Assembly (NCBI RefSeq): GCF_020921035.1
Contig: NC_063154.1
Span: 6,696,001-6,760,000 of the forward strand
Origin: Rhodamnia argentea
Lineage: Eukaryota > Streptophyta > Magnoliopsida > Myrtales > Myrtaceae
Direction of reading: 5' to 3'
Length of the DNA: 64,000 nt
Shown: positions 9,629 to 22,309 of the stretch, one piece after another
Layout of the letters: the number at the start of each line of letters is the position of its first letter
How positions within the stretch are numbered: position 1 is the stretch's first letter
The notes under the pieces: generated by a model
What the model saw: only the letters and a program-made list of their open reading frames with translations
Database searches by the model: none
Told to the model about the DNA's origin: nothing
Translations under genes and position numbers: made by a program

Positions 9629-12600
9629 ATGGGTTATGTTGGATCACATGGAGTGGCCGCTTTGCATAGATACAAGTACAGCGGCGTGGACCATTCTTAT
9701 GTTGCGAAATACATACTGCAACCTTTCTGGAGTCGTTGCGTCAACTTCTTTCCGCTATGGATGCCGTAAGTGCTTCTGACCACCGAAATTGTTAACAAGC
9801 ATCGTTGCCCATGGGAAAGAGATATTTGTCGGGATCTAAAGCTAGACTTAGGAGTATGTAAAAGCATAATTTCCGTTCTCCATTTTTTCAAGTGTTAGTT
9901 ACACAGAAAGAGCATAACTTCCTTGCTCACCTCCGCTTTCCGATCTTGGATTTGGAAATGCCTTTTCCTTTCTCAGTAATCCGTATCGGTATAATCATTA
10001 AGACAAGGGTAAATAGTTTATGTGTGCATGGGATTACGTTTGCAATGCTTTAATTGTGCTGCCATTACATACTAATTTTCCTATTGCTGGTAATTGCTGA
10101 CGCTCTGAGCCTGTTGCTGTGCATGGTTTTCTGCGTCATCTCCAGGCCAAACATGGTGAGACATTCTATGTTGCACTTGAGTATTTCCACTGGAGTTTCT
10201 TGAGAGTAATTCCTATTTGTTCGATGAAATTGACTTCTCCATTTCTTTTCTCAGATTACACTGACCGGATTTTTGTTCCTCTTGATCTCTGCCTTGCTTG
10301 GCTATGTGAGTGACTTCTCCTTAAAGATGACCATTGCGGGACATAACTCATTAGCTGAAACATTAGTGTGGTTCCTTTGTTGCCAGTGACTATAATAAAT
10401 TTGCATTATCAATTATTGATAGCCGTGTCTCCAGAGGTCAACTAGGTTTACTCTGAATCTGATTATATCTTGATGTATAGAATCTTGTGCATGTAACTGA
10501 AGTTAGAATTGGTCTACAGCCAGTTATACCCTTAAGGATTTAGACCCGAATTCTCACTTCTTTGAAGATACAAACCGGTGAAAATACAAAAGACGTTTTT
10601 TGTATTTGAAGGGTGATCAAGATATTCCTCGAAATTGTCATTGATGGTTTTCTTTTATTGTCTCTCATTTAAGATGTTTGAAGATACACTTTTTCTGTTT
10701 GTTGGTTTAGTGCAGAGACCTAGCTTTGCTTTTGTGGCTAGTGCCATAAATATTTTACCTTACAAAGCAGTCTCCAGTATAAAGTTGTCTTGCATACATC
10801 TCCGCTTCCTTACAAAATTGATGCTGGATATTTGTTTCTGAAAGAAATCCACGGGAGAGTGACCTAAACACAATGAGAGGTGCTCGAAGCTTTTATACCT
10901 GAGAAAAGGACAAATGATGCTAGAAGCAGTTTTCCTATATTAATTGCCATGCTTATTTTTGCGATGAAGCTTGTAAGATTCTTCGAAGGCTTTGCTTATT
11001 TGGGTAAGCATCTGAAGATCAGTCTTTCTGCTGCATTTTACTTTTGCTATGTCTTTCCTCCAGATATATTCTCCTCAATTGGATTCACCTCCTCCTAGAT
11101 GGGTTCATTTTGCTCATGGACTACTTTTATTTCTCTACCAGGTATGCTCATGTATATGAAAATCACTTTGCTCGCAAGTATGTGTTAGCGCACAATCTAT
11201 TCTTGCATCTTGAACTGTATTTAAGTTGTCTCTTATGAAAAGATTTTACTTTCTCATGATATTTATTGTTCCTTGTGTAAGAACTGTCTCAATCAATCCT
11301 GTCATCTCTCCCTTTTCAGTTGAGAGAGTATAAGAATCTGGGACAAATGTGATACCATGTTTACAGCGTAGGCATTTTGTCATGCAGCATTCTTTTAGAT
11401 TTTTTAAGTACTTTTTCTCTCTTTTGTTTCCCTATTTTGAAAAGATAGTTATAAATACATGCAGATGTTAACTCTCCTTTTTTCTCTTTGAGTTTTTAAA
11501 TTAGACCAACTTTTACATTGTACATTTATTGATATGGGGGAATTAGATGTGATGGACGCACTGAGAATGAATGCACACATTGCGCCAAAAGAAGTTGCTA
11601 GTAACGATTCGAATAAAGTCTACTGCTAAGGTTACTCTGAGTGTTGCCAAACAAACGTCAGATCTCTTCTGTTTAATCTTTTGATGAAGAGTCTTCCTCT
11701 TTAATCATGTTGTAAGCATGATTTTTCACCTCCTATAGGTTGTGAGAACTCTCTTGGATCTTAAACATTTTTCACTATCGTAAAGCAAGAAATGAGATGC
11801 CCATACAAAAAATCACCTATTTAACTTCTGATGTCGCCAGACATTTGATGCTGTTGATGGGAAGCAAGCTCGACGGACAAATTCTTCTAGTCCACTTGGG
11901 GAGCTTTTTGATCATGGTGATTCCCTTTTCATGTATTAGACAACTATATGCCAGTTAACACTTGTTGTGGAAGTATGATGAACTGATTCCTTTTATTGCC
12001 AACTTCTTGCAGGATGCGATGCACTTGCATGTGCGGTATGTTTTGGCATTTTCTTTGGAACACTGGTTACCCTTTGCAAGATAAATTCACCCAAGTTCTG
12101 CTTGCTATTGTGCAGTTTGAAGCCTTGGCTTTCGGGAGCACTGGCATGTGTGGAAGATACACTTTTTGGTTCTGGGTGATTTCAGCTGTACCATTTTATT
12201 GTGCTACATGGGAGCAGTAAGTACTCAAAAATATATCTTTACTCATTATATTTAATTCAAAATATATATCTTTATTCTCATTTTTATAATTACAGTTAGT
12301 AGAGTTGGTTATTTAAATTGTGGTTGTGGACCGTGTTATCTGAATGTTACATCGCAGTGTGTAATGCAGTCGTCATTCCTCTATATATCTCAGTATCTTT
12401 TGTTTTTGCTACTGTGACTACTTGGTTGGGCCTTTAGGTTGAGAAACTTTTCTTGGTTAAATGTAATGCCTTCTGTATTCCCCTGGATATGTGCTTTTTT
12501 ATTTGTAAGTTAATGTCTTTTCTTGCCTGTGTAGATATGAGTGGTCTTAGTGGTTCTCTTAGTATGTGGACACGTAAGAAGTTTTGTTGTCTTTGTTATT

Positions 12601-15600
12601 AGTACTATGGACAATTGGAAGAAGTTACTGAAAGAGGACCCTCATTGTCTTTTGGGTGCAGCTATTTTACCAATACTCTTATTCTTCCGGCAATTAATGG
12701 ACCAACAGAGGGTCTCATGATGATTTACTTGGGCCATTTTTTCACGGCTATTGTTGGTATGATCTTTCAGCAGCTGATACTTACTTGAGCTCGAGTTGTC
12801 CTTGTACTTTAATTTCAACACTAGGTTTTGTTTCTATATGTTAATAGATTTTGCATATATCTTTCTCATTCAGGTGCTGAGTGGTGGGCCCAACAATTTG
12901 GGAAATCTATTCCGCTTTTTGGTTGGGTGCCCTTCCTAAGTGGTAAGACTGCAGTAGTTCATCATGGATCTTTTATTGTGTGTGCATGAATAGTGATATC
13001 AATATTTTTCGAGATTAATCAGCATATGAGTCCTTTAGGAACCGTCCTTCGATTTCTGAATTTTTATTCGTTGCCAAATTGTTTCGTTTGTTTGGGTGCA
13101 CAGCAGGAAGTTATTGTTGCACCTGCTGCTTTATGTATGTTGCTATCAAACTTGCCGTCAGGTTCCAAGAGAAGCCTTTTGTTGCTTGATGTGCATGACA
13201 TATAGCAGAAAAGGCTTGATATGTCTGTTTCATCCATTCAGCACATTAAGGATGATTTAACAATATTTATGTGAGCCTATGATGGTTTCATGCTTTAAAT
13301 TGGAGGTGTTTGTTTTATTTACTACACATCTGGGATAAATTACTAGACATAAAATTTTTAAAATGGTTTTTGCGTTGTATGATTTTCTAGATGCAGCCTT
13401 ATTTTCTGTTTTAGGTTTCATCAACGTTTACTTTTATTCCTTACTAAAATCTGTTTTCTGTGCAATTTTTCTTTTTGTCTGGCTGATGCGTTTCTTTGAG
13501 ATTTTGATATTTGACATCATCTATTTCTTCTCTATATTTACGTAGCACTTTTTCCCTTTTGGCTTCAGAAGTTCCTACCTTTAAAGCTGTGCTGTATTTG
13601 ATGATAGCTTTTGCTGTCATACCCACAGTTGCATTCAAGTAAGCAAAATTTGTGTTTTTACTTTTCCTTGGCAGCATTTATTTGTATTACAGTTTATATT
13701 ATTGATCTCAGCATCACTGCCCCTCTTGGAGGTGTTATACTAGCAGTTCATTGCTGAGCTTGTCAGTACAGGCTATATCTTGAAAATTTAAGCCGAACAC
13801 ACTACCATATGAAATCACGGTGTTTAGTGCTTTAGAGAGTACTTAAAATAAGGATAATTTGTACCTCGCCTTTCATCATCATTGGAGAAAGAGATGAACT
13901 CTATGCTCTTCCTGTACGTCATATGTTTTAACTTCATCTTTGTTATGGTCTTTGTAGTGTCTCAAATGTTTATAAGGTAGTTCAGGCAAGGAAAGGAAAC
14001 ATGTTGCTGGCACTAGCAATGGTACTGACGTGACCTGCTCTTTTGTTCTCTCAGTCTGCGACTTGTTTTGCGAGCATAAAGTTGCTTGACTGACCTGTTT
14101 TGTTTTCCCCGCAGCTTTACCCTTTTGTTGTTCTCCTGGCAGGAGTGCTCGCATGGTATGGCTTAACCATCATGCATTTTACAAACTCTTTTGTGGTGTA
14201 ACAGCCCTTCTTATGGCTACTTCTTGAACCGCGCAGGGATTATTTGTCCCCATCAGATATAATGAGTAGATATCCTCATTTGGTTGTCGTGGGAACTGGA
14301 CTTGCCTTTGGGTTCCTTGTGGTAAGTAACTTGATTTGGGGCTGTGTATTTCTCTAGTCTTCTTGTTTTTTGAGAATTTGCAGGAAAATACTATGTAAAG
14401 AAGATTGAGGTGATTAATTGTTCTTGGCTGTATCAGCATGGTTAAATCTTCACTAGAAAACCACATGGAAATTTAAGTTGATGTTAGGGTAAGAGAGTAA
14501 TCCTATTTTATCTACCTTAAGTGGTGGAGCTCCATTGTGAAGAGGAAAACTGCATTTTTTCTGTTATGTTGAACAACACGCTGGTACATATAGGTATCAG
14601 TAATTAGTTTGAAAAATTTTGGCGTGTTTTTTTTAGAGCATTTGTAATGCTTGCCTCCTGTTCCTTTCCATTTGGGAATCTTTCTAGGAAAAGTCATCCG
14701 GAATTACTGGTTGCCATTCTTCTCGTAATTGCTTGCCAGCCAGTTTCACTTTGTCAAAGAATAGTATGATATGTGTCCTAAGTGCTTCAAGGTTGGCAAG
14801 GATGAGGAAATGTGCCAACAGATACTTGCTTCATACATAGGACAATTCCACCTGTAGACAGCAATGCGTTCCATGTATCTGTGAAGAATTGGATATTTAC
14901 AAATGATTCTTCTCTAGAAGAAGGGTGGTCCTAATAAGAATTATCATGTCTTGCATTCAGCCGTTTGTCAACATTTCCTTTTCCCTTTTTCTTTTCCAAA
15001 TGGCTCCAACTCCTTTTTGCTGTGGAGTACTGCTTTCTGGCCTTTAGACATTAAAGCTGTATTTTCTTCTCCTTCAGTTGGTTACACCTTTCCCTCGATG
15101 AATGAGGCAAAGGTGAAATTTAGTGAGTTCTCCAGGGTCCTTAGGATTAATAATCTGCACTTCCCTATTAGAATTCATGGACAGCATGGTTTTGATGAGT
15201 ATTTTTCATGAGTTAAACATCTTGAAAATATTGTGTTTTGAGTTTTTTAGATATTTAGTTTTTAGTATGTTTTATTTCCTATACATAGGCTGAAAGACAG
15301 CGGCATTTATGGGATGTTTTATAGTTACATGTAATTTGAAGCACATTGTTATTGCTCTTGCAGTGTCAAATTTGTGCAATAAGTTTTTTTAAACTAGTGC
15401 TTGTCTGCACATTGATTCCTTTTCTCTTTCTACATTATTTCTTGACATAAGATATTTTGACAGGGAAGGATGATTTTGGCCCATTTGTGCGATGAACCCA
15501 AGGGTTTAAAAACTAATATGTGCATGGTAAGAAGCATTTCATTGCTGAGATGACTAGTTTGGACATGTTATTCTTTTCTCCTTGCCAGGATTTGTAGTAT

Positions 15601-17963
15601 AGGTATGTTCAGAGGAAAATATGCTCCTTTATTTGATGCTTTAGGTTCTTATTTGAGACTAGGTATCTTTCACTTGGCAATTTCAGTGAGGAAAGACTTT
15701 GATCCTTTCTCTGGGAGAGAACTTGTTATGGACATAGAACATCCCAGAATTTAACTCAAATGAGTGATTCTAGACAGAACTCCCAACTTGATTTCCGAAG
15801 CTGTAAATGTTTGATCTTTTTCATACAGCCCACAGTTTACTCACCCCTAAAAAGGGGATCTCTTTTTCTTTCATTTTTTGGTTTTTGGTGATAAAAGCAG
15901 ATCTCATGTTGGCTGGTGTTGGGCTTATTAAGGATGTGCCTCTGAGAAGTTAGTGGAGTGTCACTGCTCCAGCATGTTTTTTCTCAGACGTTATTGATAG
16001 TCATCACAAGGGAAAACTATTTGACAAGTGAAAAGCGCGATCTCTTTGGCTGGTGTTGGGCTTGTAATGATGTGGCTCATGGACATTGTTGACATACTTC
16101 ACGGCTATGTAGCACCGACACGATACGTGACACGCGATACGACACTAAACACCGACACATGATTTCTAAAAAAATAGAGAATTCCGACACGTATATTAAA
16201 TGTATGTTGTATATATAAAAATATCGGTGATGAGTTTTTTCTTCTTCTATTAGGAATTCACTATTAGTTTTTTTTTTTTTTTTGGTTGGTTAGGTATATT
16301 AATTTTAATGTGATTGGGTATGACTTAAGTACGTGTATTTTTCGATAAATTTATATAGACTCCTAATTTATTGAAAATGCTCAAAATTGTTCCCGTGCGT
16401 GTCGAAATGGTGTGTCGGGATGTTGGACTCGCGTGTCTGGAATGCTGATCACATGTCGGCTGCATGCCGGAGAGTGTCCAAGAATGTCGGAGTGTTGGAC
16501 ATGACATGAAGGCCTCCGGAGAGTATCAGTGCTACATAGCTTCACAGTGAGGGAAAATCTGATTTATTTCTAGCATACTTTGGAAATGGGAAAATACGCT
16601 TGAAGTTCAGCAAAATTAAGCGAGGAATAACTTGTGTACTGAGTTTTGTCTACACAAGCTCGCTAATATCTATAATGTGTGTGACCCGGGAAGCAAACTT
16701 TGTCCAATCCGATGAGGAGGTATATGAGAGATGATTTAGCATCTTTTGGGGGAATGGTTGGTAGATTCCTTGGAATTTATTATACTCGTCGGTTGCTTGA
16801 GAATCTAATTTTTGAGAGTTATTGAGTCAATTTATGGAAAACAGAATTACTAATATCTGTCTTTACTTTGGTGTAGTCTCTGTTGTACCTTCCTTTTGCC
16901 ATTGCCAATGCCCTGACTGCTAAACTGAATGACGGGTATGTCATATTGTTCACTTTATTAATGTTTCTCTTTCAAATGTTTTGGTAATGAGATACCACTG
17001 CTGACATTCACCGTCATATCGCAGAATTCCTTTAGTGGATGAGTTCTGGGTTCTTCTGGGTTACTGTATTTACACAGGTACATAACTTGCTTTCTTAAAC
17101 ACGACTTTTCATTTTAATTGATGCAATAATCTATTTCTGATGATGACTAACATGATAAAGTCTGGGTGTCATTACAAGAAACTTGTTGCTGCAATATGCA
17201 TTTATTTGTTTTGGCATTAGGACAATTTGTTGGATGCTGTAAGAAAACTCGTTTTTTATTGCCCATATAAGAGTTTCATGTTTCATAAGCTAACTTTTTT
17301 ATGCTCTTTTGTTTGAATACAGCGGGGCTCTACCTACATTTTGCTACAGCCGTTATACATGAAATTACAACAGCCTTGGGAATCTACTGCTTCAGGTATG
17401 GATGCAATGTATTCAAGAAAGTATGCAACGTGCTCCTTATCTTGGTTATGTTCTTCCCGGATGAGCAAATATTAGATCTGTTGAGTGGAATTACTGGTAC
17501 TGGGGACAGACAAGTCTGTGAAAACTCTGATGCTTATTTTGTATATGATTTATGGAGATCTTAATCTGAGGTCTGGTAATTCGCTATATTCACATGTATT
17601 TTTTTAATGTCGACATACTCGGACATCCACATTTCTGTGCCTTGTTTGGTTATGAGTCACAAGATTTCAGTGGTTTTGATTGCGTCTGTTGATTTTTTCT
17701 CTTACTTTCCAGCATCACTTCTCTCTGTTAATTCGGTCAGTTTCAGTGTATATACTCTAATGCGCATTAACAGTTTTGGTAATCTCAAGTTGCATAATAG
17801 AATGTTGACGTGCCTCCAGTTCCTAGCGACTACATTTTCTGCCTTCAGACTATTTGTCACATCTTGTTCACATCATTGTGTTGATATTCATACAATATGC
17901 CATTATTCATGACTGACTCATCGATGTTTCTCAACCTACAGGATAACTAGGAAGGAAGCTTAG
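9629..17963 (+). CDS. AAPT1: choline/ethanolamine aminoalcoholphosphotransferase, 18 coding exons
   Basis: Transfers phosphocholine or phosphoethanolamine from the CDP form to diacylglycerol, the last step of PC/PE synthesis in ER membranes. Coding exons: 9629-9765, 10146-10155, 10255-10305, 11064-11141, 11841-11916, 12013-12035, 12116-12216, 12662-12756, 12874-12942, 13569-13638, 13958-14021, 14115-14155, 14237-14321, 15464-15526, 16877-16935, 17025-17077, 17323-17395, 17942-17963. All junctions are GT-AG and in phase. They give 389 residues, the size of Arabidopsis AAPT1. The CDP-alcohol phosphotransferase signature is intact: D98-G99-x2-A102-R103-x8-G112-x3-D116-x3-D120. The rest is mostly hydrophobic membrane segments. 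The start [20 protein letters not shown] and the end ..CFRITRKEA match the plant family. The gene is tail-to-tail with the next gene. Naming it AAPT1 rather than AAPT2 is by similarity only. Confidence 0.95.
10146..10155 (+). other. 10-nt coding micro-exon of the AAPT gene
   Basis: GCCAAACATG lies between an acceptor CTCCAG and a donor GTGAGA. Two bases from the preceding exon plus these ten give the codons for P-P-N-M, and the next exon continues in phase with ITLTGFLF. Without it the frame would break, so the micro-exon is needed for the conserved protein. Confidence 0.88.
16105..16539. mobile_element. MITE inserted in an AAPT intron
   Basis: It lies in the 1350-bp intron 15527-16876. The inverted ends are CTATGTAGCACCGAC and the complement CTATGTAGCACTGAT. 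The flanks CTTCACGG (16097-16104) and CTTCACAG (16540-16547) look like an 8-bp target duplication with one mismatch, which points to a hAT-like or Mutator-like origin. Inner parts are rich in 'gacacg' and 'tgtcgg' words in opposite orientations. There is no coding capacity. Confidence 0.7.
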
Positions 17964-18450
17964 ACTCTTGATGCGGTTGGCTTTTGGGTATATATCCATT
18001 CATTGAGTTGTTCCTTTTTTTTCCTCTTTTTCTGTCTTTTATGGTGATGAAATTAAAGTTTTCAGTTTTCAGTTATGCTTTACAGAGTTAAGTTTATTAA
18101 TAACGCGTTCTTTCTTTTTACTGTCATTTGCCTTGTCGAAATCATGCAGCGGATCAAGAAGCTCCGATGAAGAAAACTGGAGGAAGCGGCTCATCGTTTT
18201 TGTCCAGTCACAGTTGCTAAGCTGTGGCATGAGGGTGTAGCTCGACAACACATAGGACTGTACTTTTTTAATGATAGAATTTGGGGTTTTAGGCATGTAA
18301 AATATCCTAAAACAGTGTACTGTATTGGCTTTTTACCAAGAGCGCTGTTCGAGCTGAGAGGGGGTTTTTATAGCTTTTGTTTTTGAGGGCATCAGTTATG
18401 AACTGCGAAAGTATCCCTTTACTGCTAATTCCCAATTTTTGCACAACCAT
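17964..18450 (+). other. 3' UTR of the AAPT gene, possibly with an intron
   Basis: After the stop codon a possible donor (..TTTTGG|GTATAT, 17988) and acceptor (..ATCATGCAG, ending 18149) would remove 162 bp from the 3' UTR. The polyadenylation site is not determined. Sequence up to about 18450 reads like a plant 3' UTR. Confidence 0.4.
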
Positions 18451-19657
18451 TCTGTATTTTTTCGAAATACATATTCAAAGCATTTGATAATATTGTTTTT
18501 AAGATGGTGAATTGTTAAACAGAAGACATGTTGCCACGGGTGTCATTTGATCACCATGCTCAATGTGTTTGGGCCTCTGATTGTGCTCGCGCCTGTGTCT
18601 ATACTTTGGCTTTGCGCGTGGAGGGAAACACAACGATGTTTGGATGCCCCATGCTTAAGATGCGCTTGATACATGAGCCTACTGACTCCATGTGAAGAGA
18701 TCATTATATTGTTCCAGCAATCTTAGCTGCCGTTTACGATTTGATATATTGATTTATGTTCTGGGCCACTTTAATGTAATGCGTGAGAGACTTGTCTCTG
18801 AGTTCTTCAGCTGTATACGGTCAGTGAGAGATGAAAATAAGCTCTTGCCGGGGCGCTAAAGAAGGCGATCTCCGTGCTCATTCACCAACGATACTATCAT
18901 GATTCGAGGGAATTAAACTATTTTGATTCGTGGAGATTGAAGGTAGCAATGCCAACTCTTTGTTTTTGTTCTTTTGGAATTTCGTAACCAGTTATTATAA
19001 CCCCATTAAAGAGGTTTTCCTCATGATGCACAAAGAAGACTTTAAAAAATGTAGTTGAATAGGCGCTGACTACATCCTCAAGGGACAACTTGAATAAGTG
19101 TTTTTGTGCAGCAGCCATACCACGTGACAGTGGCAAGTGGAGAAGCCATCCAAAATGAAATGAGAGTTTTGAAATTCTACTGCAAAAGCTGACTATATTT
19201 ATGACAACTACGAGTAATTTTCCAACTTATACATGATATCAACAGCTTGTCAAAGAGTCTTGAACAATCTTTGATCCTAATTGCGGTACTATCTGGCATT
19301 GCAGGATGGGAGTTTGAAGGAAAAATGAATGCATCCAAACTATTACACCCGAGTCACTTGAGGGGTCGGCAACTTTAAGCCCGGTCCACTGGCCAATATA
19401 TCTTCTTCTCAACTTTCCAAATCAACGCACCAAGGTACCGGCACCGGTGCTATATGGTTGCATTGTGCAATCAGTATTCAAGAACACCAACCTGGTGGAG
19501 GGCAATTGATAGCGAATGGGGAGACGATGCAGCTTGCAGAGGTGATTGCAAGAGCGTCGGGCTCCAATGATGTGCACTTAGGAGTTGCATCTGTTCCACT
19601 CGATATCATACAACGGTTATTGTATTTGACCCACACAAAAAAACAGATGTGACATCT
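18451..19657. other. spacer between two convergent genes
   Basis: The space between the stop codons of the AAPT gene and the minus-strand gene. Part is probably 3' UTR of one or both. Open frames exist at 18918-19136 on the minus strand (72 residues) and 19458-19652 on the plus strand (64 residues). Neither resembles a family I know, and I cannot support them as genes. Confidence 0.4.
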
Positions 19658-22284
19658 CTATAATGCCTTCTCTAGCCATCTTGGAAGTTTCAGCGAAGTT
19701 CTCATTCCAAGCCTTGAAAGGAACACCGAGTACAGTAGGTGTAGCAGGAAAGCTAGAAATATGGAGTTCAGCAGAAGCTGTTGAACATAGTAGCAAGCCC
19801 GTCAGATATTTTCATGCATGAAATCAATGGACGGCCAGGAAAGACAATCTACGATGGGAGGAATTGAAAGAGAGAAAAAGATATACCACGCCTCCGAATA
19901 TCGCATATATGAGATTCATTGATGGAACTGTGTTGATGCCTGAAGCAGTGAACAAGAAGGAAATGGAAGCATGGAGGTTTATGGTGATCTACAGGAATAG
20001 AGTATGTTGTCAGTAAACTGGTGCATGTAAAATAGTCAAAATTACTTACTATGTAGGGCATAAGGATTTACTAGATCAAGAATATTTTCTCTTATTAAGA
20101 ATGAGGATATCAAAACATAACCCATGGCACACAGCGCTCGAACCTGCATGTCAAACAGACATGAGTCAGAATAATACATGGAAACAGCTATATAACACCA
20201 CAGCTTTGGAAAGATGGTAAGAACTCAGGGAATAACTAGCACTTATACAAGTGTGCTGATGAAGATTGAAGCACCCCAACTGGCTCCCAACCTGCTTACA
20301 TTCCAAATGTGAAGCTCGAGTTAGTTAATCAATCACATTTGGTTCACCGGGGTAACACGTAAAATCATATTTGGTTCACCAGGGTAACACGCAAACTGTC
20401 GAGCAAGTTGAGAAAGCATGCATTAAGAAGCAGACTCCATGATAAATATAAAAAAAAAGTGTTAAGCCTGTCAGCTCAATGACTTCAATTCCATGTACTC
20501 GCAAAATGAAAGCTCTCAATTCAGATTCCAGTTGACTGCAACATGTTGAGAACTAAAAGCACTGGTCAGTATTTTCGTGAACATACTCCAGACAGTTATG
20601 TATCAGTTATATCTTTGTGCTGAATTCTTTTGTTTCCAGAAAATGAAACAAGTCTCTGTGCACAATAAATATCTAATAGAAGTATAACAACTTAATTGGG
20701 CAGTTCAAGCATCCAAATTTCAATGGATGTGGAAAACTGGGGCTAAGGACTGTATCAATTTATGTACTTGCAGAAGATGGTGGATAGTCACAGTAGTACG
20801 TGTGAAAGCACAGTGGTTGAAATAGCATGAAGATGTTTACACATGATCAACAACTTGACTAGAGAGAAGCAAAAACTCCTAGCAATTACGTTCTTACCTC
20901 CATAAAGAACCGATTGTGAGACCAAGTAGCCCATGCATAAGCTGCAACACAGAATTTTGCTTGAGCAAAGTATGCTACGAATATTTTGCCGACTGTAAAG
21001 TCTGAACTAAAATGTCAGAGAAGTATATAAAGTGTCGAAACCACTTTCTTTAGTGACAAACATGTCTGAGCAGATAAACAAGACCAGTCTCTCGGTGATG
21101 ACCACAACACTATTCACACAATGACAAATTTGGTACTACCAGAAAAACTGCCTCAACAAGCCTAGGAAGAAAACCGATTATCGGCAAGATATGTGAACAA
21201 GTACATGACAAGATCCACATGGTCTATAAGCATTGAGTTTACTATCAAGCAATACCATGAGGGATGATACTCTCCTTTGGGCCCAAAGAGTATGAGCCCA
21301 CGGAATCACCTTGTGGCTCAACCATTAATAGAGTAACCAAGCACACATAAGTAATGACAAATATATTCACGCTATCCAGAATTAGCACAATCATGCGAAG
21401 ACATATATGCTCATCAGGCAGAGCATCCTGAAAGGGAACTGACCAGATAAGTTAATGCTTTTAATGGACCAGAGAGGACAAGTAACAGCACAGCTGTCGC
21501 AACCTGTGGAGTCAAACAATGAGTTTGCCAATACGATCAGTCACAACTCGACTCAAAAAAGACGAAAACTTTTTAACAACTCATAGGATTCCAACCATAG
21601 TTTTCCTCCCAGCTGCAATGCCCCATCTCATTGAGGAGATTACTATCGGCAATCCGAAAAAGCAACCAAAGTAATTCTGTCCGAAGTGAAATACTGCTCA
21701 GTAGACCATAAAGCAAAATGACAATCGCTAAATAGACATCAAGAAATTTGCACCGAACCAGCCTCAAACAATATCCGAGTAGCCCGGCAAAAACCACCCA
21801 CCAAGACCAATGTTTCACGATCAACCACAACGCATTGCAACCGAAACTCTAAACTTTGAGGCATGAGTCGAGAGCTAAACTCATTTAACGAGGACCCATA
21901 ATCATATTCACCCAAACCAACCTCAATCGAGAGCGAATTGCTGAGGAAGTACACTAAGCCAGAGAGCGCCGCGAACATGGAGCATTCCACCAATCTCAAC
22001 GTGTTCTGATACACGACGCCGTCGACGGACAAGTCCTCCTCCATCTCCACAGCCTCGCCGTCCAGGCTCTCGCCTTTTTCATCGCCATATGCCGTTGCAG
22101 CGTGTTTCGAGAAGCCGTGAGCTCCGAAGCTGCAGGTCCTGGAGGGCGACAAGGAGACGGAGATGGGGTGCGGGTGCAATTTGGGTGGCCGAGGAAATGG
22201 AGGCGCCGGAAGAGGGAGGCGACGAGGGGCGGTGCGGTGTAGGAGAAAGGAAGTGCGGTCGTGGTGAATTCTCAGGAGATTCAT
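19658..22284 (-). CDS. DUF2232-type plastid membrane protein, 8 exons
   Basis: Function unknown. It resembles the plant family with a chloroplast transit peptide followed by a DUF2232-type multi-pass membrane domain. Exons in transcript order: 22284-21922, 21676-21596, 21503-21444, 20941-20898, 20291-20249, 20143-20072, 19988-19887, 19777-19658. All introns are GT-AG and phases agree, giving 294 residues. The N-terminus (about 1-55) is rich in R, P, S and H with few acids, fitting a transit peptide. An acidic stretch follows, then hydrophobic segments beginning with LVECSMFAALSGLVYFLSNS. Conserved-looking phrases include IENYFGCFFGLPIVISSMRW and FLIRENIL; the C-terminus is LKLPRWLEKAL. I start at ATG 22284; the frame is open to 22308 but has no ATG there. 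The family name is from memory; the exon model is well supported. Confidence 0.82.
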
Positions 22285-22309
22285 GGGGAAGACCAGAGCG
22301 AGAGTCAAC

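Noticed and set aside
22285..22308. N-terminal extension of the DUF2232-type protein to 22308
   Set aside because: The frame is open but the codon at 22308 is TTG. The first ATG is at 22284.
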